From assembly GCF_030253575.1 (NCBI RefSeq), contig NC_080560.1, positions 42,547,001 to 42,611,000 on the forward strand: a stretch of 64,000 bases of DNA, in the 5' to 3' direction. Under the pieces are notes generated by a model. The model was not told where the DNA came from. It saw only the letters and a list, made by a program, of their open reading frames with translations, and made no database searches. The stretch is from Rhododendron vialii. Its lineage: Eukaryota; Streptophyta; Magnoliopsida; Ericales; Ericaceae. Positions 1 through 11,008 of the stretch are shown in pieces. Positions within the stretch are counted from its first letter, which is position 1, and each line of letters begins with the position of its first letter. A program made the translations under genes and the position numbers.

Positions 1-59
1 TCTTTCAAGCTCGTAGGTTTCACTCTTGTCCCACCAACCAAAAACCCGAATGATATTAT

Positions 60-1000
60 AAGTTTGGCCGATAATTAATTAATTTCAAAACTTCAAAATA
101 TATTGATGGTAAGTATAAACTAACCTCCCAAGGTCAGCCCAGGCAAATTAGCCCAGCACAACACGAAGGGCCAAGTAGAGGGCCTAATAACACAGAGCCA
201 GCCCAGGGGCAGAGGTCAACCTATCAGCACAGCTCATATCCAGCTTAGCCAAGGAGCTAAGCTCAGAAAATGTTACATCCAACTTGGTTTAAGAGATAGG
301 AGAGCAAGAGAAGTGGTAAGTCAACCACCTCAAACTAATCACTATAAAGTACTCTACGGAGGGAATTCATATCATCTAAAGGACTCCTGAAACAACCAAG
401 GTCTAATCCACCAGTAAAGGATAAGGACCAAAGATCCCAACGGATAAACCTCTATATGTCACAAGGACTCTTGATCTAGATACGAATCAAAGAGTCCTAA
501 GCTAGGGAGGACACTCCAAAGCTCATCAATCTCATTATGATACGGATAAACCCAAAAGGCCCCAGTTCCAATAGAAATTTTTGCACCGTGAGGACTCACA
601 ATAGCAATTCCAGAGTCCAGAGGTGAAGGGATTCTCCAAATCTGATAAAGGTTAGGAGAATCCTAAGGTGAGGAGGACACTCCAAACACCTATCTACACC
701 CGCCACGAGCGGATGAGACTTAAGAGTCCCAATCCTAAGGGATTCCTCCCAAGATGCCTATATAAAGATCACATCTCCATATCATAAAGGTACGAGACTC
801 ATACACAATAAACTCGACTCTCACCATATCTTTAATGACTTAGACATCGGAGGGGTGATGGCGACCCTTTTCTATTTTGCAAGTCATTAATTGAGTCCGT
901 CGGAAACCACCTCACCCCAATTGGAGGATCAGGTGAGCGGCCGAAAGACCTCTTTTCCGAAGATGCTGAAAACCGCTTCATCAATTGAGTTACACATAAA
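60..1000 (+). mobile_element. Ty3/gypsy (Tat-like) LTR fragment, solo or truncated
   Basis: No gene is seen here. The stretch reads like the promoter half of a Tat/Ogre-type gypsy LTR. It has repeated short GGACTC/GAGTCC blocks, a TATATAAAG box at 759-767, then a transcript-start-like pyrimidine and CA-rich stretch. About 75 bases below the TATA box comes the sequence CTTAGACATCGGAGGGG (839-855), a motif typical of the R region of these LTRs. No primer-binding site or polyprotein follows, so this is a solo LTR or a broken copy. Exact ends and target duplication were not found. Confidence 0.5.
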
Positions 1001-1300
1001 TTGACCCGATATCCGATCGCTGAAGAAAAGTTTTCCTAGAAACCAGGCTAGATGTGTAGCAATGTGATGCGAGCTGTAAAAGTGAAAGTGTAAAACGTGT
1101 CGGTGATCATCCTTTTGAAAAAACAGTGGTATTCTCACTTTTCCCCTTTCTTTTTTCCTTTGCGTTTCTTCATCTCGTTAATAATCATCTCCAAAGATAA
1201 ATAGTGAAGCATTCAAAGACAAAAGATAGACTACCCTATCCCCCCACCACTTCCACTACCAGGGTACCCCCAATAACGCTCCCTACCAACTTTACTTCTC

Positions 1301-1383
1301 CTCTCTCTCTCTCTCTCTCTCTCCAAAACCTTCTACTCTCTCTCTAAAACAACCTTCTCTCTCTCTCTCTCCCTCTCTCTCTC
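1301..1383 (+). repeat. CT-rich microsatellite in the 5' leader of the proline-rich gene
   Basis: Interrupted (CT)n tracts lie 90 to 170 bases before the start codon at 1474, most likely in the 5' UTR. The same sense-strand CT bias is seen in front of most genes in this window. Confidence 0.8.
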
Positions 1384-1473
1384 ACCCATCTCCAAATTCA
1401 CCAAACCATTGCCTTCCAATTCTCTTGAAATTCACACGATCAACCACCCCACATCTCTCAATTACATGAGAGA

Positions 1474-1998
1474 ATGAGAAGAACCCACAAAATGTTTCTC
1501 CACTTGCTCACACTTCTCATCATCTTAGAATCTTCAGAACTACCAAGAGTGACATCAACTTCATGGGCCGGATCAAAGTACCAGATTGAATGCACAATGT
1601 GCTCCGCATGTGACAACCCATGCAACAGCCCCTCACCTCCACCACCTTCTCCGCCTCCGCCGCCGTCGGACCCATCACCGCCCCCGCCGTCCCCACCGTC
1701 GAGTTCCTCCCCCAATTGTCCTCCGCCGCCGTCCGCTTACCCTTACTCCTCCCCGCCGCCGCCGTCGCAGCCCACTTACTACGCGCCGCCTCGGCCACCG
1801 ACTACCGGAGGCTATTACTTCCCACCGGCGCCGTACAAGAATTATCCGGGACCGCCGCCGCCGAACCCAATTGTGCCCTACTTCCCGTTTTACTATTACA
1901 GCCCTCCGCCGCCATCTATGTCTGAATCTGTGCACTTAGCCACTTGCTCTGTTTACACAATTGCTCTGTTTCTTGTTAGCTTGCTCTGTTTCTTCTGA
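1474..1998 (+). CDS. Extensin-like proline-rich secreted protein, possibly GPI-anchored
   Basis: A single-exon gene for a 174-residue hydroxyproline-rich cell-wall type protein. An N-terminal hydrophobic segment (about residues 7-19) is a likely signal peptide. A cysteine cluster follows (C40, C43, C46, C50), then a proline-rich body (about 52-150) with several SPPPP-type blocks, which in extensins are hydroxylated and arabinosylated, interleaved with YY/FYYY tyrosines that could cross-link. The last 16 residues are strongly hydrophobic (about 159-174), as in GPI-anchored proteins. A second in-frame ATG (1492) lies right before the signal peptide and could also be the start. The gene is GC-rich (CCG/CCT proline codons) against AT-rich surroundings, which creates long antisense ORFs that are not genes. 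Resembles small plant 'proline-rich family' proteins with a CTMCSACDNPC-type motif. The role is inferred from composition. Confidence 0.85.
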   Translation: MRRTHKMFLHLLTLLIILESSELPRVTSTSWAGSKYQIECTMCSACDNPCNSPSPPPPSPPPPPSDPSPPPPSPPSSSSPNCPPPPSAYPYSSPPPPSQPTYYAPPRPPTTGGYYFPPAPYKNYPGPPPPNPIVPYFPFYYYSPPPPSMSESVHLATCSVYTIALFLVSLLCFF

Positions 1999-4780
1999 AG
2001 TAGGCACAACTTGGGGGGCAAAAATGGAATGAAAGTTCAGTTCAGAATAAAGTTGCAGATTTGCAGATCCACAACTACAAGCAGAATTGGGAGAGAGATA
2101 TGAGGAGGGTGGTGGGGAATTTCTTTAGTTTCCGAAAATACCCTCCTAAAGAGAGCAGAGGAGAGAAAGAAAGGAGCTTTTTTTGGGGGAGGCTGAAAGC
2201 AAGAATTGTTGAAAGTAATGATTCTCTCTCATCACTCTTTTATCTTTCTTACTTTTATGCTGTGGAGCAATCTGTAATTTGTATTTGTTTTTCCCATTGA
2301 TGTAGAAGGAGCTTTAGTATATTGTCATGGATAATGATGTTAATTAGTCAGACCCAAAAACTGTCTTTTTGCATTTTCTTTTGTTTGATTCTTGATGTCG
2401 TCAAGTATAAAGTTTGATTACAACAATTAGAATATTGATTGATATAGTTTCTAGTTGCGCAGCGAATTGAATTGGACATGATCAATACCCATGCGTTCTT
2501 ATGAAAAATCTTATGCAATTCCAGCTTTTACTATATGTATATCAGCCGATACGTAACGGTTTTTTGCCCTTTCGAATTTTATTACACTCCGATAAACGGT
2601 GATATGAAAAATCGTGAGCAGATTGGCTGGTTTCCTTTGGGTATTGGTCAGTTTCTGATTCACGAACCGGTTCACGGCTATTATGGCGGATACTCGACCC
2701 GTTATGAGTGATTTTTAGGCACTAATTTCTTCTTCTTCTTCATCTTGTTATCAGAAATGAATTTCAAGAATTCACACAAAAAAGCATTGCAATCGATACC
2801 CGTCTTGCATTGTTCAATACTCTCGATACCGTTCTACCGCGACCATTCCGTTCATCTTATTTTCGGTGGAGAAAGCGCTTCCATTGGTTTCCAGGCACAA
2901 CCGAATAATAAACTAAACTTTTGCTGGGAAAAAAACACTTGCGTTTTGGGAGTATCTCTATTCTTTCTACTACCCATACCATTTGGCGCTCAGTATTTAT
3001 GAGCTTCTCAACCATTTGTGAAATTGCGGACTTGGAGAAAAAAACCAACCACCAACTAGGCAACCACTATGGTCAGACGAATCAATTTGGGGATGGGTTC
3101 TTCTTCTTCTTCCAACTAGAGGAGATAAAGAGATAACTGTGTCAGTATTTTTACAGACTTGCATGTATTTGTACATCATGGAAGCATCTAGGAAAAGGTT
3201 CACGTTTTACACGTGGACAGGCCTAATACGTTGAAACCACGTTCTCAATATTCCCTCGAACCCATCTGGTTTTGCAATTGAGCCGCCCATGTCGGCCCAT
3301 CTCCAATTCACTCCACACGTATATAGTACATGTTAGTACCAGCATCATCGATGTTGTTCCATTAGTTCGATTCGATGAGCCCCGCGTGATCACGAGATGT
3401 CAACTGCTTTGGTCTGTTGTGGTACTCTGTTTTCTACTCGAACGCTCAATTCTCAAAGGAGTCTTGTTAGCATGGATCTTCGACAATGCGCATTCTATTT
3501 GGGGTTCAACGATAAGCGAGAATTTAAGAGAAAGCGGGGATCACTTTTTCTTGTTTGCGTGAACGTTACATACCCTGTAAAGCATATTTGAGTAACTCCT
3601 TTAAAGGATTTATTCACCACATAAATTAGCACACACTTTGTTTAAAAAAAAAAAATTTTGAGTTTTATACGAGCCACATTTTTTGCCAACTCAGAAAGAA
3701 GCCAGAAGAGATATTCTTAGCCTAGAATGCTGTTTGTTATCATGGCGAACGGGACAATGACTGGGCTTTTGTTTCTTCTTTTGTGACTCATCCTTTACTT
3801 TCACGATCGAAGAATGTTGGTACTTGGTAGTGGTGATTGAGCAAGGAGTGCTTTGGCCCTTCTTCACAAACAAAACAAAAATGTTACGGATACACGCGAA
3901 AATGAACAGATTCGAAAATAAATGTATTCTGAATCGTCTAATATGTGTGACCCGCAACAACCAGACTTGCGTAAATCAAATAGTTCCGGATACATCTGTG
4001 TCGTCTACATCGTTATTTTCACAACTCCATCACTTTAACTGATTCCTTTTATCCTTCAATGGCCTCTTAATTTATTCATCAGACTTGAATTTCTGATTAT
4101 GGGAACTTAATAACAACATTTTTGTTTAACTTTAATAGAATCATGTTGAATTCAAATCAAGCCTTTTGAACAGTTCCTTTCTTCCCCATAACAGAAGAAA
4201 TTTCCCTAACCTTGATGGTTCTTTTGTGACGTGATTATCTACCTATCAAGATTTATTTGGACCACCCAATCTCTGAAGCTGGAGTGCTGGAGGATTGGAT
4301 TGGTGTTAGCCTTTTTTTTTTATGGTCAGAGGTGTCCGAGCCAATTTACAAGAACCTTAACTAATTAATCTCTTTTTCTGTTTCCTAGTTTGGTCATGCA
4401 CTCCGAGACAAAAATAAAAAATTCGCAAGAATTTTTTTCTTACGGACTGATTTCAGTAATCAAACCTTGATCAATTATATGGGGAGCAAACCTAACAACT
4501 AATAACTAGACCAATTGGTGTTAGCAACCTAGCATGTCTTTACTTTCAACCTTTATACATAATTTTTTTTGTTGTGTATACCCCTTTTGGGTTTTAAACA
4601 GCGATGTTCAGAGTCTAAAAATAAATGGCTGTGCAGTGTGATGATATATTAAAGAGAGGCTCAGAGACATGTGGGTGTGTGTTATTAGCTGGGTGCCATG
4701 CATCTTTGTTCCTGTGGGGCCTAATCAAAATTGGCAGCAATACCAAAGGTGTCCAAAGAGGAAACGTCACGGGTCTACCA
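1999..4780. other. Intergenic; 3' UTR of the proline-rich gene, then no gene seen
   Basis: The first 300 bases are probably the 3' UTR of the proline-rich gene. The rest is AT-rich, with short poly-A/T runs and only short random ORFs (longest about 96 codons). No family was recognised on either strand. Confidence 0.5.
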
Positions 4781-4790
4781 CCACTTTGGT

Positions 4791-5014
4791 CCCCATTAGA
4801 GCGGGTGTTGTGCAATGGTGTGCACAAAATCATGTTGCATACCTCTGAACAGTTGGATTGTGCATTCGACGGCTTAGATCTCAACTCGACAATGAACGGT
4901 TCTCGATCGTTGGTTGTCGAGATGAGATTCGAGCCGTCAGATACACAATCCGATGACTCGGAGATGCGCATCACGGTGCTGTGCACCTCACTACACAACA
5001 CCAAACCGAAGTCC
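4791..5014. mobile_element. MITE, 224 bp, 9-bp TSD (family A, copy 1)
   Basis: Ends carry inverted repeats around GGTGTTGTGCAATGGTGTGCAC on the left; the right end, reverse-complemented, reads GGTGTTGTGTAGTGAGGTGCAC. The flanks are CACTTTGGT (4782-4790) and CACTTTGGC (5015-5023), a 9-bp target duplication with one mismatch, as for Mutator-like elements. The middle has a secondary palindrome (GAACGGTTCTCGATCG...). A second copy is at 23049-23203 in the opposite orientation. Apparent ORFs through it on both strands are not genes. Confidence 0.75.
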
Positions 5015-5023
5015 CACTTTGGC

Positions 5024-5872
5024 CCCATTCATTTACGTGAAAATGATTAGAAAAATGATAAAATTAACTTTTATGTAACTTTTTATATGTTCAGTTATTA
5101 GAAAAATTGTAGGATCTACAACTTCAATTTTCTCATTCTTGCAAAATAGGTCTTGTCAAAAGTAAGAAATTTAAGTTTTCCTATAAGATTTCTTATCAAG
5201 AGAACACACAAAAAATAAATAAATTTTCTTTTCTTTTACTTCATCTCACTTCACTTCTCCTGAGAACCGATTTTCCACATAACATTATCGACAACATAAC
5301 GAATTTGACTATAAAGGTGTAGTGCGTAAATTGAGTCATTTATTTCTGTAATCAATAATCTAGATTTCAAAAGTATCTTATCGATAAAGTACATGTAGGA
5401 TACTTATTAAAAATAGTTTTGAACAACTCAAATTGTGTACTACACAATTATAGTGCACACCTGTAGTATTACAGAGTCCCCTATGCCATATGGGACACTG
5501 GAGGGATTGTGTCCTTCGAATGGATCTCGTTCCGATTTATGAGTGTGACTCGAATCATTAACCATAAGAAAGTTATAGCATCTCTGGTATAACCCACCAA
5601 TTTTTTTCTGCAATGGTATGGTTCACTAGTTTTTTTTTTTTTGGGTAAAAAAAAAAAGGTACCAATTTTTTTCTTATAATTTAATTTTTGATAAAAGTTT
5701 TTTTTTTTTAACTCCAAAACTTTAGTCGACCTATTTTTCTAGCTTTTTCTGATACTCTAATCGAGACAAACGGAACCAAAGATGAAAAAACCTCGTTAAA
5801 AATTATAAAAAAGCTTCTTTTAAAAAATGGACTATTTCAAAGAAACCAAACATAGCCTATAAGAAGCACGTG

Positions 5873-5921
<49 letters not shown>

Positions 5922-6320
5922 GAGGAGCATAGTCATATGGTGTGCAGGGGTGTTTGTTTGGGATCACATTCTTAAAGGAATGAAATGGGCCTCCCCGGCA
6001 AGCCTCATCTGGCCCATCTTTTAAATTCTCAACTGCCCTAACAAGATTTTCTCTTGTCTAATAACAGCAATCCACAATCCTGTCAGGCTTCTTTTTATCC
6101 TTGCTGGACCTTGCATATTCATTCTATGCAACCAAACCCATCTTCATGACTTGTCCTCGTTAACAGATCGTGGTCTGTCTATCTGCTTGTTTTACTTCTG
6201 AGATTGTGGGTTCGAGCTGATAGAGTATCGTCAGTCAATCATATGTACTAGTAATTTAACATACTAAAACTTACATGGTGTGGCAAAAAAAAACCAATGT
6301 CCTTGTGACCACTCAAACAA
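5024..6320. other. Intergenic, no gene seen; (CT)n microsatellite at 5874-5916
   Basis: AT-rich DNA with several poly-T runs and about 21 CT dinucleotides at 5874-5916. Near 6170-6300 there is a weak SINE-like piece (a GGGTTCGAGC B-box-like motif, then an A-rich tail), too poor to call. No coding signal. Confidence 0.5.
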
Positions 6321-6324
6321 ACAC

Positions 6325-6504
6325 AATCTGTGTTTTTTTAATCGGCAAAATAACATTTTATTAATGGTGGAAAGGGTAAAAGGAGATTTCAGCTAAGGGT
6401 TGGAAATTACAGGCCAGTAAGAACTAAGCCCAAACACTTGTAGAAAGATGAAGCCCAAAACACTAGTGGGCTTAAAATGCCCAGATAATACAATAAACAC
6501 ATAA
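6325..6504 (-). mobile_element. 3' tail of a retroelement (LINE-like), interrupted by a Mutator-like element
   Basis: Read on the minus strand, this ends in ...AATAAAATGTTATTTTGCCGATT followed by a poly-A run, the style of plant LINE 3' ends. The sequence appears to continue at 8887 on the other side of the Mutator-like element, because the duplicated target AAAATCCTA is shared. Classification as a LINE rests on the tail only. Confidence 0.4.
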
Positions 6505-6513
6505 AAAATCCTA
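6505..6513. repeat. Target-site duplication AAAATCCTA (left)
   Basis: The exact 9-bp match is at 8878-8886. Together they bound the Mutator-like element. Confidence 0.75.
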
Positions 6514-6740
6514 GGGGTTCTTACTGGCCGGCCCTCTTTTGTCATTGTTTGCCCATCCAAACCCATCACATGTCAAGTCCATCCCACACAAGCCCGGTTT
6601 TAAGTAAACAGCCGAAAATACCCTCACCTCGTCTCTTAGCTCATACGCCGACCAAATACGTTCCACCCAAAAGGCGAGCTTCAGATCCGCCTCATCTCTC
6701 TACCTTTCTGCGTCCTTCCCCCCTTAAAACCTCTTTACGC

Positions 6741-7092
6741 TTACATCACTGGCTTCCGATCCCACGTGGTGCCTGACAAGCTGCTGATGGCGGCGGACTT
6801 GAAGAGCTTGGCGGTAGGGATGGCGTTGGCGACGCTAGAGCCGGGGAAGTAGCTGGGGGTGACGAACGTCAAGTCGATGATCAGTATCAACAACGTGAAG
6901 ATCAGAAAAAGAGCTTTGATTTGGCGTATAACCCCAAGGTCGTGGTTCATGGACTGTCGGCACCGTTTCCGCACGTTCACGGGATTTTGGTGCGGTTAAA
7001 AATGACGGTCCGTATTTTCCGTCGACAAATATAGGCGTGATGTGGCGGCACCTACACTGGTGGTTGAGTCGGTGGAGATTGAGGATCACCAT
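6741..7092 (-). pseudogene. Gene-like fragment inside the Mutator-like element, unidentified
   Basis: GC-rich block with two overlapping reading frames on the minus strand. One encodes a basic stretch followed by a strongly hydrophobic helix (about 20 residues, IKALFLIFTLLILIIDL) and then a Ser/Ala-rich segment, the look of a type II membrane anchor. The other frame upstream (7092-6835) may be the same captured sequence after a frameshift. I do not recognise the parent gene. Start codons here would be non-AUG in part, so it is probably not translated as such. Confidence 0.3.
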
Positions 7093-7244
7093 GGCCTATG
7101 AGATCTGTAATTGAAGTTTTACTCTGTTTCTATTGATTGGAATAAAACCCTCACGTACAGTTGTAGCTTTACATGGTTTACGGTACATGCTTGTTCTCGC
7201 CAGCGGTAAGAAATTAGGCTTTTTAAGTGTGAGGGTTTGTTCAA

Positions 7245-7735
7245 GGTGTGAATTGTATAATTTGGGGTGTGAATTCTAGAGTCTGACAGTGCAATTTGAG
7301 GGTGTGAATTCTGGAGTCTGACAGTGCACTTGAGGCGTGAATTCTAGTGTTTGTTTTGGTGGCTGAAATTTAAGGTTTTTGGTGTTTGTTTGTTTTTTTT
7401 TTTTCTAAGCATCTGGTGTTTGTTGTTGACGACGGGGCGTTGGGACTTTTTTGTAATTTAGTGGTGTGAATTCTGCATTTAGAGGTTTGAATTGTGTCGA
7501 TGAATGTGAATTTTGAGGTGTATGAATTATGAGGCGTGAATTCTATAAAAGCGTGTGAATTCTGGTAGTGTGAATTCTCTTGATGTGAATAATATAGATG
7601 GGGTGTGAATTCTGTAAAGAGGTGTAATAGTGCATATATGGTGTAAATTCTATGGGTGTGAATTATGTGTGAATGTGAATTCTATGGGTGTGAATTTTGT
7701 AAAGGTGTGAATTCTGTGGGTGTGAATCCTAGAGA
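7245..7735 (+). repeat. Dispersed GTGTGAATTCT motif array, block 1
   Basis: Many near-copies of (G)GTGTGAATTCT, each containing an EcoRI-like GAATTC, spaced about 10 to 50 bases apart and all in one orientation. At 7260-7345 longer units containing GAGTCTGACAGTGCA are repeated about every 50 bases, so the array seems to have grown by tandem duplication followed by decay. Confidence 0.8.
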
Positions 7736-7752
7736 TGAAAGCTTGATCCGTC

Positions 7753-7863
7753 GGCAGAGACTACGGTGGTAGAGGCGGCAGGAACTACGGAGGCTGTGAC
7801 GGTTATGGTGGAAGAGGTGGTGGAGATTACGGAGGCAGCGGTGGCTGCACACCGAATATGTAA
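7753..7863 (+). pseudogene. Glycine-rich protein C-terminal fragment captured in the element
   Basis: An open stretch encodes a Gly/Arg/Tyr-rich tail (GRDYGGRGGRNYGG...) of about 36 residues that ends in a stop at 7861-7863. The RGG/YGG pattern matches the C-termini of glycine-rich RNA-binding or cold-shock domain proteins. There is no RNA-binding domain upstream, so this is a fragment and not a complete gene. Confidence 0.5.
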
Positions 7864-8014
7864 GATGCAGCTGTAACCTGGAAAGGAGAAATGGAAGAAT
7901 TAGTGGAAAGGAGAAAGGGAAGAGTCAGTGGAAGGCAGGGGAGATTAATTTTTTATTTTTTTTGAATTCATAGCTTTTCGTTTTTTTTTTTTTGTTTTTT
8001 TGGTGGTATGTTTT

Positions 8015-8755
8015 TTTTTTGAAAGGTGTAAATTCTTAATTTGGTGATGTGAATTTTTTTTTTTTGAGGATGTGAATTCTTTTTTTTTTTTAAAGTGAAT
8101 TTTTTTTTTCCAAGAGTGTGAATTCTTAATTTGGTGATGTGAATTCTGGATTTGTGCTCCGGAGGCGTTGTTTTCTGATCATGAATTGATGGAACACAGC
8201 GCCATTCTTGGCGACGAAGATAGATAGAACGTATCGAAAACAGAATTCACCTCGTTGTGAAAGTTGCTGATGGGAGCCATTGAGACACGGTTGTTTTCGG
8301 AGATTAACCAACCTTGAAAATCTTTGATTATGTTTATTATTACTAGTATAAAGTAGAACCAGTAGATGCAGTTTATTATTTTTCTTATGCACTTGGTTAT
8401 ATATGTAGAATGACTAGAATTAATTTTAAAAAGTTATTCGGTGAATTCTTACTTTTTCGAAGGTGTGAATTTTTAATTTGGTGTGAATTTTTAATTTTTC
8501 ATTTGGGTATGAATTCTCTCTTTTTCAACTGTGTGAATTCTGCAAATGTTTGTGAATTCTGTAAATGGTGTAAATTCTAAAAAGACGTGTGAATTCTGGA
8601 GGTGTGAATTCTACGAATGAATGTGAATTTTGGGGAGTGTGAATTCTGCAAATGAATGTGAATTCTGAGAAATGTGAATTTTGGGAGGTGTGAATTCTTG
8701 GAGGTGTGAATTCTTGGGGCTTGAATTCTTCAAAGGGATGTGAATTCTGAGGGAG
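8015..8755 (+). repeat. GTGTGAATTCT motif array, block 2, with poly-T tracts
   Basis: The second cluster of the same motif lies at 8040-8150 and 8435-8750, split by about 280 bases of non-repetitive sequence. The minus-strand ORF at 8525-8788 is merely the motif translated (recurring QNSH / EFT / IHT) and is not a gene. Confidence 0.8.
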
Positions 8756-8886
8756 TAAAAAGTGACCAGGGCAAAATAGTAAAAACATTTTTAAAAAGGG
8801 TCTAGATTGAATAGCACTACAAAAAAGAGTTTAGAGGGGATAGGAGGAAAAAAACAGGGCCGGCCGGTAATTTCCTGAAAATCCTA

Positions 8887-9350
8887 ACCCACAAAAGTAG
8901 ATTTGGCCCAGCCCAAAAAAAACCAAAACAAAGCTCTAAACTAATGAAAAAAATTCAGCACAGCCGTCCAAACCACCGCCCACCAATCCAGACTGATGAC
9001 CACCACCATCACCGCACAGCCACCTCCATCAGCCCCAAAACCGCCACTGGTTAACCGAAATGGAGGGACACACAGTGCACCGAACAACCGAGTTGCCGTG
9101 GAAGCTCAACCCATGCCACTAGGCGAGCACCGTGGCACCCAACAGTAACCACGGCGGGAGCCACGCCGACCCAGCCGCCCAACCCACTCGATCCCCTTGC
9201 CGTTAGGCCAAATATCAGAAACCCAAGAGTAAAACCAACCGGATATCGAGCAAGATAGAGGACCACAGCCGAGAAAGGAAGCGGAGGGGAGAGATGCCGG
9301 AAAAGAATAGATCCAACAGAAACCTTGATCACACGGCATTCGCTCGAGCG
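8887..9350 (-). mobile_element. Retroelement (LINE-like) fragment, right-hand part
   Basis: Continuation of the element whose 3' tail lies at 6325-6504. On the minus strand it has GGT/GTGG-rich sequence like the leader or linker of plant retroelements, then reads toward GGGCTGGGCCAAATC. No reverse-transcriptase motif is legible, so the assignment is by continuity and composition only. Confidence 0.35.
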
Positions 9351-10755
9351 TCAGTAAGTAGTCCATAAATTTTGTTCTGCTCGCTTGATCTCATGACATT
9401 CGCTCAATTCGAAAATACCAGTTTCGGTATCACTACCACCTTCCTGAGTGGAATATACACGAGCTCTAAACAACTTACTACAGATTAGTAGAGGGGATAC
9501 ACTCAAGTGTTCGACGAACTGTATTGCCAATTTACAATAAGGGACCTTTACGGCTTAACAAATAATTGTAATTATGAGTTGCGACGAAGATCCAGGCCAT
9601 GCTTGTTTTGGGATTCTAGACCCAAACTTTTCTCTCTACGCACCGCTCAATAAATTTTATATCTCATTTCTCTCTCTCTCTCTCAAAAACTACCTCGAAA
9701 CCCAAAACGAACATGGTCTGATCTCAATAATCTGCAACGATTATGGACACAACATATTGAATTCTTTTCCCCATTCCTAAACTTGGCAGTTTTTCATTGA
9801 AGAGGGAGGGCTATATAACCAGAGGGTGTTGAATAGATTGGATAGCTAGGGTGGCTGTATAAGTAAAGATAATGGCTGTGGAGGGCTTACGGAAGTTAAT
9901 TAGATGGGGGGGACTACTACCATAACACAAGATGACAAGGACTAATTAGCTTCAATTATGGACAAATATGCATTTAGTGCAAACAGTTTGAACTCAACCT
10001 AACCGCACTTACGCTAGCCTTTGGTCAGTCTGTCTCGGCAGTAACGTGTTGAGAACTTTGTACTCGCGATTAGGACTTAAGACATTAATTTGCCTCTTTG
10101 TGCTTATTGTTTATCCTTAGTTTTCCGGATTGGCTTACTCTCCTTATCTTTTGTATTTAGATGAAAATCATGTAGATGCCGTATGACTTTTACCAGTGAA
10201 GTTTCTACTTCAGATATAAATAAATAAAAAAACACGCATCTAAGTCCATTTTTTTAATTTTCTTTGGCAAGGGATGAAATTGCAGTGTACGACTAGTTCT
10301 TCGTCCAACTTTGTGGGGGTATCTTCCTAGAGAAAGTTAAAATCAACTAAACATAATTCAAAGAATGAGACCTCTTGGCTAATTAGGGGTTACCTATGAA
10401 CCTAGCAAAACTTACTTTCCTACTTGAAGACCCATGAATTTAGCTTCAATAAAGTATGGCCTAAATGTCTAATAGAGTACAAACATTTTTCTGCAAGAGT
10501 GTATTGCGCGATTCGAACTGTCTGTTTCGACAATCAGTTGTTAAGATATTATCTCGGCAATGAACAACTCATATCTACGGGAATCGAGATGAAATCTGAT
10601 CTATTAATAATTGCTGAGGTAGACGTCTCAGATCACGCATAGCCTTATAATGCACCCATGCCTCATAGGTCCCAGTTCCTTTTTTTACCCTTTGCCAATC
10701 CTTCACTCATCATGACATATACTGGCATTTTACTTTTTCTTTGGCCAAGTGAGAC
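9351..10755. other. Intergenic, no gene seen
   Basis: AT-rich sequence with short ORFs only. Nothing recognisable on either strand. Confidence 0.5.
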
Positions 10756-10764
10756 CAGTGATTG

Positions 10765-10999
10765 TGAAAAAAAATTCAGTGCCGAGCGGGTACCACGTGG
10801 TGTCCGTTCGCGCATCTGAGCCGTCTATTTCATTTTTGAACGGCTCAGTTTTGGAGAGAAAAAATGAGAGAGAAAGTATTGGGGTGAGAGGAGAGAGAGA
10901 GAGTTTCAATCCGAGCCGTCCAAAAGTGTATTGGACGGCTCGAATGCGCCGAACAGATACCACGTGAGATATATATCTACTCAGCACTGAAAAATCTCT
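10765..10999. mobile_element. MITE with G-box ends, 235 bp (family B, copy 1)
   Basis: Terminal inverted repeats run about 60 bases: TTCAGTGCCGAG at the left matches TTCAGTGCTGAG from the right end. Next come TACCACGTGG (left) and CTCACGTGGTATC (right, reversed), then GAGCCGTC. The flanks are CAGTGATTG (10756-10764) and CAATGATTG (11000-11008), an imperfect 8-9 bp target duplication. The interior is GA-rich. Related copies lie at 13515-13756 and, more divergent, at 13785-14001 and around 44205-44660. Confidence 0.75.
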
Positions 11000-11008
11000 C
11001 AATGATTG

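Larger units (their letters stand above)
6514..8877. mobile_element. Non-autonomous Mutator-like element (Pack-MULE-like), 2364 bp
   Basis: Left end GGGGTTCTTACTGGCCGGCC; right end, reverse-complemented, CAGGAAATTACCGGCCGGCC. The shared inverted repeat is TTACYGGCCGGCCCT followed by TTTT. Perfect 9-bp duplications flank it, the hallmark of Mutator elements. No transposase is seen. Inside are a GC-rich block (about 6600-7100) with gene-like composition, two long arrays of GTGTGAATTCT-type repeats, and a glycine-rich coding fragment at 7753-7863. GC-rich gene-like inserts between AT-rich ends are typical of Pack-MULEs, which carry captured host-gene pieces. The capture itself is inferred. Confidence 0.7.

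Noticed and set aside
1458-1939. Overlapping ORFs on both strands across the proline-rich gene (Gly-rich or Arg-rich products)
   Set aside because: They are shadows of the GC-rich CCG/CCT proline codons. Only the plus frame at 1474 has a signal peptide and sensible domains.
4615-5050. Long ORFs of about 140 codons on both strands
   Set aside because: They run through a palindromic MITE. The two products mirror each other, as expected for inverted repeats.
7245-8755. CRISPR-like array
   Set aside because: Repeats are only about 11 bases, with irregular spacers, in a plant transposon.
8525-8788. Repetitive minus-strand protein (QNSH/EFT/IHT)
   Set aside because: It is the GTGTGAATTCT array translated; no start context or family.
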